Below the pieces are notes generated by a model, which saw only the letters and a list, made by a program, of their open reading frames with translations, ran no database searches and was not told the DNA's origin. Shown piece after piece: positions 1 to 7,970 of a stretch of DNA of 42,039 nt. This DNA comes from Acidobacteriota bacterium (GTDB taxonomy: Bacteria > Acidobacteriota > Vicinamibacteria > Vicinamibacterales > UBA2999): NCBI GenBank assembly GCA_030650395.1, contig JAUSDY010000107.1, positions 1 to 42,039 of the forward strand. Reading direction: 5' to 3'. Positions within the stretch are counted from its first letter, which is position 1; the number at the start of each line of letters is the position of its first letter. The translations under genes and the position numbers were made by a program.

Positions 1-2
1 AA

Positions 3-1508
3 ACCGGCCGTCCGCTCGCGCGCGCACGAGTCGCGTTGATTGCTGCGTCGGCGCCCGGGCGTCCGCTGCTCACCTCGAGCTCGAACTCACTGGGAAATTT
101 CGAGCTGCGTGATGTGCCGCCCGGATCGTATTTCGTCTCTGCGTCGCGTGCGGGCTACCTCGAGCTGCAGTACGGACAACGACGGCCCCGCGAGCGCGGC
201 ACCGCTGTGACCGTTCGCGATGGTGAGATCGTTTCACGGATCGACATCGCACTGCCGCGTGGCAGCGTGCTGGCCGGAAGAATCACCGATGACGCGGGTC
301 ACCCCTACCCAGGCATCCAGGTCAACGTGTGGGAGATGCGGTACCGAGAGGGCAGGCGTCTGCCGTTTCCGGCCGGCGGCGCGAGGACCGACGATCTTGG
401 CGACTATCGGATTGTCGGGCTGCCACCCGGCGCGTATCACATCTCGGCATCATCGCCGGAGACGTGGCGAAACGAGAAGAACGAGACGTTTGGCTTTGCC
501 ACAACCTATTACGCAAGCGCCAACGCGGGCCCGCCGCTCACCATTGCCCTGGAGGTGGCGCAGCAGCGGCTCGATCTCGATGTCTCGTTGGCGGCCAGTC
601 GCACCGCACGCGTGACTGGACGGGTGATACGTCCAACCGGCGAGCCGATGGCGGGCGAGGGCGTGGCTCTGTCGCTGACGATTCCTGGCACCGGGCTGAC
701 CTTCGTATCCGGTACTCCTGTTTCGACGAGAACAGCGGCTGACGGCGGGTTCGAATTGCACGATGTGCCGCCCGGCGGGTATGTGATCCGCGCCGGTGCG
801 CGGAACGAGACCGCCTTCGCGACCGTTGTGGTGTCGGGAAACGTCGACAATATCCTGCTCGTGCCGACGAGCGGTAGTCCCGTCACGGGAATGATCGTGA
901 CCGACGAAGGCACCGAGCCGCCGTTTACCGCGTCCGGCGTTCGGCTCAATCTCGTCTCCGATTCCGATCGAGTGAAGCCAACCGTCCGTCTTCCGGCCGT
1001 CAACAACGATTGGACGTTCTCGCTGTCGAATGTCGGTGGCCCGTTCATGTTTCGCGTCCAGGGACTACCGCCAGGCTGGATGCTCGATGCGGTTCGAATC
1101 GGCGATCGCGATATTACCGACGTGCCGTTCGACGTGCCGACCGGCGGAAAAGAAGTGTCTGGCCTGCAGATCGTGATCACGGAAAAGGTCGGGAAGATTG
1201 GCGGAACGGTTGTGACGGCCGATCGCGGCGCGCCTGCATCCGACGCGACCGTCGTCGTCTTCTCCGAAGATGAAGATCATTGGATCTTCGGATCGCGTTT
1301 GGTGCGCAGCGCGCGACCGGCGAGCGACGGCACCTACACGATTGCCGGGCTGCCCGCCGGCAACTATCTGGTTGTCGCGCGACAAACGATGATGGATGGT
1401 GAGTGGGAGAGCCCGGAGTTTCTTGCCGCGGCAAAGCCGGACGGCGTTCGCATTGAGCTGGCGGCCGGCGAGTCGAGCAAGGCCGACGTGAAAGTGAAAG
1501 CGCCGTAG
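3..1508 (+). CDS. Carboxypeptidase regulatory-like domain protein, 5' truncated
   Basis: The frame is open from the first bases of the window, so the N-terminus lies outside; the first in-window start codon (TTG at 36) is inside a domain and is probably not the real start. About 500 residues are visible. They form repeated beta-sandwich modules of the CarboxypepD_reg-like type, recognisable from recurring 'F.L.DVPPG.Y.V.A' and 'Y.I.GLPPGAYHI' strings near residues 20, 130, 250 and 440 of the visible part. Such modules occur in secreted or outer-membrane proteins of Acidobacteriota, often next to TonB-dependent receptors. No catalytic residues are visible. The C-terminus (KADVKVKAP) ends on a beta strand without anchor. 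An extracellular structural or carbohydrate-binding role is inference; the domain family is fairly certain. Confidence 0.8.
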   Translation, partial: TGRPLARARVALIAASAPGRPLLTSSSNSLGNFELRDVPPGSYFVSASRAGYLELQYGQRRPRERGTAVTVRDGEIVSRIDIALPRGSVLAGRITDDAGHPYPGIQVNVWEMRYREGRRLPFPAGGARTDDLGDYRIVGLPPGAYHISASSPETWRNEKNETFGFATTYYASANAGPPLTIALEVAQQRLDLDVSLAASRTARVTGRVIRPTGEPMAGEGVALSLTIPGTGLTFVSGTPVSTRTAADGGFELHDVPPGGYVIRAGARNETAFATVVVSGNVDNILLVPTSGSPVTGMIVTDEGTEPPFTASGVRLNLVSDSDRVKPTVRLPAVNNDWTFSLSNVGGPFMFRVQGLPPGWMLDAVRIGDRDITDVPFDVPTGGKEVSGLQIVITEKVGKIGGTVVTADRGAPASDATVVVFSEDEDHWIFGSRLVRSARPASDGTYTIAGLPAGNYLVVARQTMMDGEWESPEFLAAAKPDGVRIELAAGESSKADVKVKAP

Positions 1509-1511
1509 TCG

Positions 1512-2100
1512 CTACGAAGGGGTCAGACCCCTAACTGCCAAACGCGTAGAGTGCCTGCGGATCGCTTTATCGGTCATGTCACCCGATCCGCCGAGGCGAA
1601 TCGCGAGCATGCCGTTCTCGGAGTCCAGTGCCGCGCGGTAGTACGACCACTCGTCCTTCGTGAGCGAGCCGTTGACGTCGAGGTCGGCCACGGCAAACCA
1701 GAACGCCGCCGTAAACTTCGGAAACTCCGCCTTCGACAGCACGCCGTTGCCGTCAACATTCGCCGACCGTCTTCACTTTCGGCGCGCCGCGCTCCCACAC
1801 GACCTTGCCGGTGCTGCGATCGATCGCGATGGCCACCAGCGTGTCGTCACGAAGCGCCGTCAGATAGATGCGATCGCCTTGCAGGATCGGCGAGGAGTGC
1901 CCCTGCGGCAACGGCCGCTTCCACAGCAGGTGCCGATCGGGTCCGAAGTCGGTCGGCACTTTGGTGGCCGTCGACAGGCCTGAGCCGTTCGGCCCGCGGA
2001 AGCGGGCCCAGTCAGGGGGACCGGCCGTGACTACCGTGGCCGGCTCCACGACGCACAAGGCCAGAGCCAATAGACAAGAGGCGAGGCGGGCTGCGGACAC
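1512..2100 (-). pseudogene. Decayed PQQ-propeller (BamB-like) protein with EF-hand remnant
   Basis: Two minus-strand fragments belong to one ancestral protein. The first (2100 to about 1760) has a signal peptide, the 'WARFRGPNGSGLS' start and 'PLPQGHSSPI...GDRIYLTA' of PQQ-like beta-propeller proteins, then stops after APKVKTVGEC. The second, in another frame from about 1755, resumes at an EF-hand (VDGNGVLSKAEF) and runs through 'FAVADLDVNGSLTKDEW' and 'ENGMLAIRLGG' to about 1560, where similarity ends. In intact relatives I know, roughly 150 residues of propeller separate these parts and more blades follow. An internal deletion with frame change plus loss of the 3' part explains this. The GTG start overlaps the last base of the S9 peptidase stop, so it was once the second gene of that operon. 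Confidence 0.75.
1523..1535. repeat. Short perfect palindrome GGGGTCAGACCCC
   Basis: Six-base arms GGGGTC and GACCCC around one A. It lies between the stop of the upstream plus-strand gene and the ragged 3' end of the PQQ pseudogene, exactly where similarity of the pseudogene runs out. It could be a small bidirectional terminator or a REP-like element. There is no T-tract and only one copy in the window. Confidence 0.5.
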
Positions 2101-4778
2101 TAGAAAGGTCCCTTCTTCTTCTCACCCGTCTGCTCTTTTTCCCGATTGAGCTCGACGATATCGACATTCTCGGATGAGCTGCCGAGCAGGTGGCGCGCGA
2201 AATAGTCGCCGCGCAGCCAGTTGACGTAGCCCGCCGCCGGCTGGAACGAGTGGCGCAGGCCCGGCAGCACGAACATGTCGAACCGCTTGTTCGCCTTGAT
2301 CAAGGCGTCGGCGAGCCGGTAGGTGTTGGCGGGGTGCACGTTGTTGTCGATGTCGCCGGTGATCAACATCAAGCGGCCCTTCAGGTTCCTGGCCAGCTCC
2401 GAGTTCTTCTCGATGTCGAACTCGAAGGTGACCTTGCCGTCTTTCTCGACCTCCTTGATGCCGTGGTTCTTTTCGCTCCAGGTGTTGTTGTAGACGTTGT
2501 TCTCGTGGTTGCCGCTCTCGGACCAGGCCACCTTGAAGAAGTCTGGATACACGAGCATGGCCGCCGCTGACATGAAGCCGCCGCCCGAGTGGCCCCAGAT
2601 GCCGACCCGGTTGATGTCGACGAACGAATGGCGCCGCGCCAGCTGCTCGATGGCGGTCTTCTTGTCGGCCAGTCCGTAGTCGCGCAGGTTGCCGTAGCCG
2701 TAGTTGTGGTACCACTTCGAGCGCTGCGGGTGCCCGCCGCGATTGCCGACCTCGATCACGATGAAGCCAAACTGCGCCAGCGAGATGTTGTTGCTGCGCG
2801 GGTTGAACGTCTTGGTGACGCTCTCGGTCTGCGGACCCGGATAGACGAACGCGATGATCGGATACTTGCGCGCCGGGTCGAAATCAAACGGCTTGTACAT
2901 CACCCCGTACAGATCCGTGATGCCGTCGTCCGCCTTGACCGTAAACGGCTCGGGGAACTTGAAGCCGTTGTCCATGAGCGGCGCCAGATCGGGGGATTCG
3001 AGCTTCAGCACTGGATTGCCGAGCGCGTCGCACAGCGTCGATTCCGGCCCGCCGTTCACGCGCGAGGAATTATCGACGAAGAACTTCGCTGAATCGGTGA
3101 CCGACACCGCATGTGAGGCGTCGCGGGGATTGAGAAGCTTCAGGCCCGTGCCGTCGAAGCCGACGCGATACAGATGGGTGTAATACGGGTCCTCGCCCTT
3201 CTCGCGGCCGCCCGCCGAGAGGAACAGCACACGCCCCTTGTCATCGACGCCCTCGACGCCGGTGGCGACAAACTCACCCTCGGTGATCCGGTTCTTCAGC
3301 GCGCCCGTTGCGGCGTCGTACAAATAGAAATGTCCCCAGCCGTCGCGCTCGGACCAGAAGATCAACTCGGTTCCGTTGGTGACGAGACGCAGCGGCCTCG
3401 ATTCGACGTAGGTGTTCAGGCGCTCCTCGATCAGCGTCTTGACCTCGCCAGTCGCCGTGTCGGCGACCGCGACATCCAGCCGATGTTGATCGCGGCTCAG
3501 CCGGGTGAGATACAGCCTGGCGGGTGAGTCGCTGAGCCACTGCGCGGCAATCGGCCGGCGTGGATCGCGCTGGATGTTCACCGGTTGCGGCATCGTCGCC
3601 ACGTTCACGGTCTGATCGGTAAAGCGGTCGGCCTTGATGGTGACGCGCTGCTTGTTGGTGCGGTCGAACACGTGGATCTCGGACTGCGGGGTGTTGGCCT
3701 CGCCGGGCATCGCGTAGCGGTAGGTCTCGAGCGTCGGCCGCGGTTGCGCCAGGGAGTTGATCACAAACAGGTCGGCGACCTTGCGCGAGTCGCGTCGCAC
3801 CAGGGCCAGCTTGTTCGAGTCACGCGACCACGTGATGGTGATGGCCGGCATGCGCGCGTTCATGTCGGTGCTGTCGCGCTCCGCCTCCTGGTTGACGGTC
3901 TCGCCCTCGTCGCGCTGCTGATCCTGCTGCTGTTGCTGTTCCTGCTCGCGCTGGTTCTGGATTTCGCGGGCCGATCGGCCGTAGCTGTAATTCTCTTCGC
4001 CGTCGGTTGTGAGCTGCACTTCGACGATCGCCGGGTCGTCCGCCTTCTTCAACGCTTTCGCGTAGTTGTCGGCATCCATCATGAACAAGTTGTTGCGGCG
4101 TGCGAAGGCCACCGTCTTGCCATCGGGCGACATCGCCGCCCAGCGGGGCGGACGGGGCTCTTCCTTGTAGTCCTCGAGCAGCGTGACCTTCGCCGCACCC
4201 AGGTCGTACTCGAAGTGCAACGTCCGCGTCTTCGGCGCAAGACGCGGCGCGGCGCCGGCGGCGCGCTCTTGCGGTTCCTCGATGTCCTGCGGCCGTGCCT
4301 GGATGCCCTGCTCGGTGGTGGTGCGTTTCGGCGGCGTGGCGATCACCGCGTCAGAAGGCACCTGCACATCGAATTCAAACGCCGCGTCGTTTCTGACGAA
4401 CCTGACCGTCGAGAAGGGCAGGTGCTGCGCGTCGTACGGAATGCGCGTGATCGAGGTCAGCGCCGACGCCATCCTGGCGTGATCGAACAGCGGCGCCTTG
4501 GTCTTCTTGATCGGATCCACGAACATGAACCGCCGGCCCTCGCGCGTCTGATAGGCGTACCAGAAGCGATCGCTGTTCTCGAGCCATCGCGGTGTCACCG
4601 AGGTGTCGAACACCAGCTTGCGGACCTTGTCGGGCGTCCATTGCGACGCCAGGTCATAGTTCGGTGCGCGGCTCGGCTCCGTCTTCTGCGCCTGCAGAGG
4701 CGCATTGAACGCGAGTGCGGCGGCGATCGAACAGAGGACGATGGCGATGCGAGCGGGGCGGGTGGCAGTGTCGTACAT
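2100..4778 (-). CDS. S9 family prolyl oligopeptidase / DPP IV-like serine peptidase
   Basis: Exported peptidase of 892 residues expected to cleave short peptides, often after proline. The ATG at 4778 is preceded by AGGAG at a good distance and opens a signal peptide (ARIAIVLCSIAAALAF..LQAQ); the frame stays open 90 codons further upstream but without signal or homology. Residues about 50-600 form the DPP IV N-terminal beta-propeller, with WSRDSNKLAL and FWSERDGWGHFYLYD blades. The C-terminal alpha/beta-hydrolase domain carries the triad: Ser731 in GHSGGG, Asp811 in GDIDNNVHP, His843 in GLRHSF. A Gln/Glu-rich low-complexity stretch (about residues 275-300) is inserted in one propeller loop. 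The 3' neighbour is the PQQ pseudogene, overlapping by one base. Family assignment is firm; substrate is unknown. Confidence 0.95.
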   Translation of the reverse strand: MYDTATRPARIAIVLCSIAAALAFNAPLQAQKTEPSRAPNYDLASQWTPDKVRKLVFDTSVTPRWLENSDRFWYAYQTREGRRFMFVDPIKKTKAPLFDHARMASALTSITRIPYDAQHLPFSTVRFVRNDAAFEFDVQVPSDAVIATPPKRTTTEQGIQARPQDIEEPQERAAGAAPRLAPKTRTLHFEYDLGAAKVTLLEDYKEEPRPPRWAAMSPDGKTVAFARRNNLFMMDADNYAKALKKADDPAIVEVQLTTDGEENYSYGRSAREIQNQREQEQQQQQDQQRDEGETVNQEAERDSTDMNARMPAITITWSRDSNKLALVRRDSRKVADLFVINSLAQPRPTLETYRYAMPGEANTPQSEIHVFDRTNKQRVTIKADRFTDQTVNVATMPQPVNIQRDPRRPIAAQWLSDSPARLYLTRLSRDQHRLDVAVADTATGEVKTLIEERLNTYVESRPLRLVTNGTELIFWSERDGWGHFYLYDAATGALKNRITEGEFVATGVEGVDDKGRVLFLSAGGREKGEDPYYTHLYRVGFDGTGLKLLNPRDASHAVSVTDSAKFFVDNSSRVNGGPESTLCDALGNPVLKLESPDLAPLMDNGFKFPEPFTVKADDGITDLYGVMYKPFDFDPARKYPIIAFVYPGPQTESVTKTFNPRSNNISLAQFGFIVIEVGNRGGHPQRSKWYHNYGYGNLRDYGLADKKTAIEQLARRHSFVDINRVGIWGHSGGGFMSAAAMLVYPDFFKVAWSESGNHENNVYNNTWSEKNHGIKEVEKDGKVTFEFDIEKNSELARNLKGRLMLITGDIDNNVHPANTYRLADALIKANKRFDMFVLPGLRHSFQPAAGYVNWLRGDYFARHLLGSSSENVDIVELNREKEQTGEKKKGPF

Positions 4779-4898
4779 CACACAGCTCCTAAGAACGGGT
4801 TGGTGTCGCCGGGCATCGAGGCGAGTGGATTGTAGCCCGTTCTCGGCGCTTGGGAACCGCGCAGCACAGCTCGTTCCAGGCGAAAGCGGATAGACTGC

Positions 4899-4917
4899 GC
4901 ACAACCATGGGTTGTGC
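4899..4917 (+). promoter_or_regulatory. Hairpin abutting the GTG start of the glycosidase gene
   Basis: Arms GCACAACC (4899-4906) and GGTTGTGC (4910-4917) leave a three-base loop and end right before GTG 4918. A possible -10 box TAGACT lies at 4891-4896, which would put transcription start inside the hairpin. It may be a translational control element or an operator; both are inference. A wider inverted pair, AGAACGGG (4792-4799) and CCCGTTCT (4837-4844), sits in the same divergent intergenic region. Confidence 0.35.
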
Positions 4918-6030
4918 GTGATCAAGTTCCTTGCGCTTCTGGGCCCGGCGCTACTGGTCCTGACACAACCGGCACCACCGGTTGCATGGCAATCGGTGGC
5001 GCCGGGCGTCGAGCACGCGCATATCGTGCGCGCTACACCGTGGAGCATTCACGTGCTGCGCATCGATCCGTCGTTGGCGGTGTTGGATGTCTTCCACGCA
5101 CGCGACAACGCCGTCGGGCTCGAGCGCGTCAGCGAGCTCGCCGCCCGGCAGAACGCGATCGCCGCCATCAACGGCGGCTACTTCCGCATGACCGGCACCT
5201 TCGCCGGCGACTCCACCGGCACCCTGCAGATCGACGGCAAGATCCTGAGCGAGCCCGATCGCGGCCGCGCCGCCGTCGGCCTGGTGCGCACGCGGCAGGG
5301 CACGCGCCTGATCATGGGCCACGTCGCCTGGCAGGGTTCGGTGAAGGCCGGCGACACGACGCGGCGATTGGATGGTCTCAACCGGGCTCGCGGCGCCAAC
5401 GAGCTGGTGCTCTTCACGCCCGAGTTCAACGACACGACGCTGACGGATGCGACGGGCAGCGAGGCGCTCGTGCGTGACGGCCGTGTCGTCGAGATCCGCG
5501 ACGGCGCCGGCAGCACGCCGATTCCGCGTGACGGGTTTGTATTGTCGGCGACCGGCACGGCCGCGGCCTGGCTTCGCAGCGCACTGACGGCCGGCACGCG
5601 GGTCACCGCTGCGGTCGGCCTCGAGCCCGTCGATGATCTGCCGCGCAATCCGTGGCGCGACGCCGAAGACATCCTCGGCGGCGGTCCCAAGCTCGTGACC
5701 GCCGGCCGCATCGACATTACCGGCGAGCGCGAGAAGGTCGCCCCGGCGTTCGTCACCGATCGGCATCCGCGCTCGGCGATTGCATCGCTGGCTGATGGCC
5801 GCGTGTTGTTATTGGTGGTCGACGGGCGCCAACCCGAGCTGAGCCTCGGCATGTCGCTCGACGAGCTCGCGCGCGTGCTGGTTGAGCTCGGCGCCGTCGA
5901 GGCGATCAATCTCGATGGTGGCGGGTCGACGACGATGGTGGTGAAGGGCGGCATCATCAATCACCCGTCGGACCCAACCGGCGAGCGCCCGGTCAGTGAC
6001 GCGATCATCGTCCGCTCGAGACCGCAGTAA
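4918..6030 (+). CDS. Phosphodiester glycosidase family protein (NAGPA domain)
   Basis: Secreted protein of about 370 residues. Start taken at GTG 4918 because the preceding ATG at 4907 is closed by a stop within five codons; TTG 4912 is the alternative. A signal peptide (IKFLALLGPALLVLTQPA) is followed by the NAGPA/DUF2233 fold. Signature strings are AAINGGYFRM near residue 85, DILGGGPKLV near 260, and AINLDGGGSTTMVV plus RPVSDAIIV near the C-terminus. Proteins of this family hydrolyse phosphodiester-linked sugars (human uncovering enzyme) or act on exopolysaccharide. It is divergent from the S9 peptidase with about 140 bases between starts, so the two may share control. Family is clear; substrate is not. 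Confidence 0.9.
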   Translation: MIKFLALLGPALLVLTQPAPPVAWQSVAPGVEHAHIVRATPWSIHVLRIDPSLAVLDVFHARDNAVGLERVSELAARQNAIAAINGGYFRMTGTFAGDSTGTLQIDGKILSEPDRGRAAVGLVRTRQGTRLIMGHVAWQGSVKAGDTTRRLDGLNRARGANELVLFTPEFNDTTLTDATGSEALVRDGRVVEIRDGAGSTPIPRDGFVLSATGTAAAWLRSALTAGTRVTAAVGLEPVDDLPRNPWRDAEDILGGGPKLVTAGRIDITGEREKVAPAFVTDRHPRSAIASLADGRVLLLVVDGRQPELSLGMSLDELARVLVELGAVEAINLDGGGSTTMVVKGGIINHPSDPTGERPVSDAIIVRSRPQ

Positions 6031-6035
6031 AAACA

Positions 6036-6082
6036 GGCAGCCTGGCAGGAAGTTTTGGGTAGCCACTTCCTAACAGCCTGCC
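6036..6082 (+). terminator. Stem-loop after the phosphodiester glycosidase gene
   Basis: Inner stem AGGAAGT (6047-6053) with ACTTCCT (6065-6071) and outer stem GGCAG (6036-6040) with CTGCC (6078-6082), six bases after the stop codon. No T-run follows, so factor-independent termination is uncertain. Confidence 0.4.
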
Positions 6083-6159
6083 GTCCCCCTCGTTAATTGC
6101 GCGCATATCTGTGATCGCGCCTGCCTGCGTGGTGGTATCAACCTTGCAAACGTCAGGAC

Positions 6160-7311
6160 ATGCGTTCAATCTATCTATCGCTCGCTATTGTTGTGCTGGT
6201 GTTCGTCGCGGCGTGCAACAAAGACAAGAGTCCGACCGCGCCGACCTCGACCGCCACGATCGGCCTCGCGGGTAGCCTCGCGTTTGGCAATATCGCCGTC
6301 GGGAGCACCGCGACGTCCAACCTCACCATCACCAACACGGGCACCGCGCCGCTCGTCGTGACCAGCATCGGGTACCCGACCGGGTTCAGCGGAAACTTCG
6401 CAAGCGGGACGATTGCGGCGGCGGGCTCGCAGGTGGTGGTCGTGACCTTCACGCCGACATCGGCCGCGGCCTTCACCGGCACGATCACCGTGAACGCGAC
6501 TGGAGCGAGCGGGACCAATACCATTGCCGTGTCGGGGACGGGCGTCGTCACGCCCACCTTCACGCTGTCGGGCCTCGTCACCGAGTCGGCGCCCACCACC
6601 AGTACCGTGCTGGCCGGGGTGCGCGTCACGATTCTCGACGGCGCGAACGCAGGCAAGGCGGCGACGACCGGCGCCGATGGCCGGTATTCCATCACCGGCG
6701 TGGTGAATGGCGGCTATACCGTGACCGCCGCGCTGGCTGGATATACGAGCGCGGCCGTGCCAGTCGGCATCGACGGCAACACCACCCTGAATATCCGGCT
6801 CGATCCGGTTGGACCGCGAACGACTTTCGGGCCGGGCACGTACCGATTGACGACCGACATCCCGGCGGGGCGGTACTACAGCGATCCCGCCAACGGCTGT
6901 CATTTCCAGCGGCTGCGCGGATTCGGCGGGACGTCCGCCGACGTGATCGTCGACGGCCTGATCAACTTCGATGCGGGTCAGTGGATCGTCGATCTACTCG
7001 CTACCGACGCGGGCTTCCTGACCGACGCGAACTGCAATACCTGGTTTACGACGCCGCGGCGCGGCCTGGCGCCCGGGATCGCGCCGGGCATGTGGGCCGT
7101 CGGGGTGCAGATCACCGCCGGCACCTATCGGGCCGACAACAGCACGCCAGGGTGTTACTGGCAGCGCCTCAGCAACTTCACGGGCGGCGCCGACGCGATC
7201 ATCGCGAATGCGTTCGTCAGCAGCAGCGGCGCGCAACTAGTGACGATCGCCAGCACCGATGCCGGATTCAGTTCGAGCGTCGAATGTGGATCATGGACGC
7301 GCGTGCCGTGA
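6160..7311 (+). CDS. Lipoprotein with choice-of-anchor/SPD-2 and CarboxypepD_reg modules and twin C-terminal repeats
   Basis: 383-residue predicted lipoprotein: hydrophobic signal followed by lipobox VAAC with acceptor Cys19, then a Thr/Ser/Pro linker. Residues about 30-130 are an ASPM-SPD-2-Hydin-like (choice-of-anchor D) beta-sandwich: LAFGNIAVGSTATSNLTI and TNTGTAPLVVT are typical. Residues about 135-215 are a CarboxypepD_reg-like module (LAGVRVTILDG, TGADGRYSITGV). Residues about 222-300 and 301-383 are two copies of a module built as 'PGTYR... C..QRL..F.G...I.... DAGF....C..W', each with two cysteines that could pair. I do not know a function for that module; it looks extracellular. Own promoter likely, with convergent neighbour downstream. 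Confidence 0.75.
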   Translation: MRSIYLSLAIVVLVFVAACNKDKSPTAPTSTATIGLAGSLAFGNIAVGSTATSNLTITNTGTAPLVVTSIGYPTGFSGNFASGTIAAAGSQVVVVTFTPTSAAAFTGTITVNATGASGTNTIAVSGTGVVTPTFTLSGLVTESAPTTSTVLAGVRVTILDGANAGKAATTGADGRYSITGVVNGGYTVTAALAGYTSAAVPVGIDGNTTLNIRLDPVGPRTTFGPGTYRLTTDIPAGRYYSDPANGCHFQRLRGFGGTSADVIVDGLINFDAGQWIVDLLATDAGFLTDANCNTWFTTPRRGLAPGIAPGMWAVGVQITAGTYRADNSTPGCYWQRLSNFTGGADAIIANAFVSSSGAQLVTIASTDAGFSSSVECGSWTRVP

Positions 7312-7324
7312 AGTCTCCACAAAC

Positions 7325-7441
7325 GTTCCTCACGTAGGTTCCTCACGAGGGTTCCTCACGTAGGTTCTTGACAGGGGTTCTCGAACGTTCGTGAGGAACC
7401 CTCGTGAGGAACCCGCGCGAGGAACCCCCGTGAGGAATGTC
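7325..7441. repeat. Long inverted repeat built from 13-bp units (4 forward + 4 reverse)
   Basis: Four direct 13-base units of type GTTCCTCACGTAG begin at 7325, 7338, 7351 and 7364. They run into a central palindrome CGAACGTTCG (7382-7391), followed by four units in reverse orientation (type CGTGAGGAACCCT) at 7390, 7403, 7416 and 7429. The whole can fold into a hairpin about 58 bp deep. It fills the gap between convergent genes ending at 7311 (+) and 7440 (-), and its last bases overlap the stop of the minus-strand gene. A bidirectional terminator or cruciform is the simplest role. Confidence 0.85.
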
Positions 7442-7673
7442 AGGGTCGCGCGAACCACGTGACAAGGGCAACGACCAGAGCGATGGGAAGGGCCACAATC
7501 ACGATCGCCACTGGAATGCTCCAGATGACGGCGACCAGGCCGAGCGAATTCATGAGCGCGGCGATCCATTGCGGCCTGGCGGGCGCCTCAGGCTGCGGCG
7601 TGATCTGATCCACGGCGCGAGGGTAGCGGACTTCCGGCGGTGCGGCGATGTTCGGCTCTCTTTCCACGTGCAT
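7440..7673 (-). CDS. Small membrane protein, function unknown
   Basis: 77 residues. The N-terminal 40 residues are polar and Pro-rich (cytoplasmic or periplasmic tail), followed by two close hydrophobic segments between about residues 45 and 75 (NSLGLVAVIWSIPVAIVIVA, PIALVVALVTWF), ending FARP. Start taken at ATG 7673; a GTG immediately upstream is the alternative. No motif is recognised. The stop lies inside the 13-bp repeat palindrome. Support is the lack of a competing gene and a sensible membrane topology. Confidence 0.5.
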   Translation of the reverse strand: MHVEREPNIAAPPEVRYPRAVDQITPQPEAPARPQWIAALMNSLGLVAVIWSIPVAIVIVALPIALVVALVTWFARP

Positions 7674-7751
7674 CACTTGTATCGCTCAGGATAACAAAGC
7701 TCTGTTCTGTTCTGCACACTGGCGCGGCCGGACCCGTGCCATGCTCCCAGC

Positions 7752-7970
7752 ATGAAACCTGCTGCCATCGCTGGCATCGTGCTGATCGTCCTGGGCCTCG
7801 CTGCGCTCGCCTATCAAGGCTTCACCTACACGTCGCGCGAAACGGTGATCGATATCGGGCCGATCAAGGCAACGGCTGATACCCAGAAGACCGTGCCGAT
7901 CCCGCCGATTGCCGGGATCGTTGCAGTGGTGGCGGGCGTTGCGTTGGTGGTCGCCGGCAAGCGCGGCTAG
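7752..7970 (+). CDS. Small two-helix membrane protein (DUF3185-like)
   Basis: 72 residues: an N-terminal TM helix (AAIAGIVLIVLGLAALAY), a short loop with YTSRETVIDIGPIKA and QKTVPIPPI, and a second TM helix (IAGIVAVVAGVALVVAG) ending KRG. This pattern occurs in many bacteria as a small conserved membrane protein resembling DUF3185. No biochemical role is known to me. The gene overlaps the 3' end of the convergent methyltransferase gene by four bases. Confidence 0.7.
   Translation: MKPAAIAGIVLIVLGLAALAYQGFTYTSRETVIDIGPIKATADTQKTVPIPPIAGIVAVVAGVALVVAGKRG

Noticed and set aside
3585-4835. 416-codon open frame antisense to the S9 peptidase
   Set aside because: Arg/Val/Gly-rich translation without family motifs, fully inside a clear gene; a shadow frame of GC-rich DNA.
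7325-7441. CRISPR array
   Set aside because: Units are 13 bases, contiguous without spacers, and reverse orientation midway; no cas genes.
7442-7569. Minus-strand open frame 7330-7569 across the 13-mer repeats
   Set aside because: Its C-terminal half is a translation of the repeat and it overlaps the better small membrane protein.
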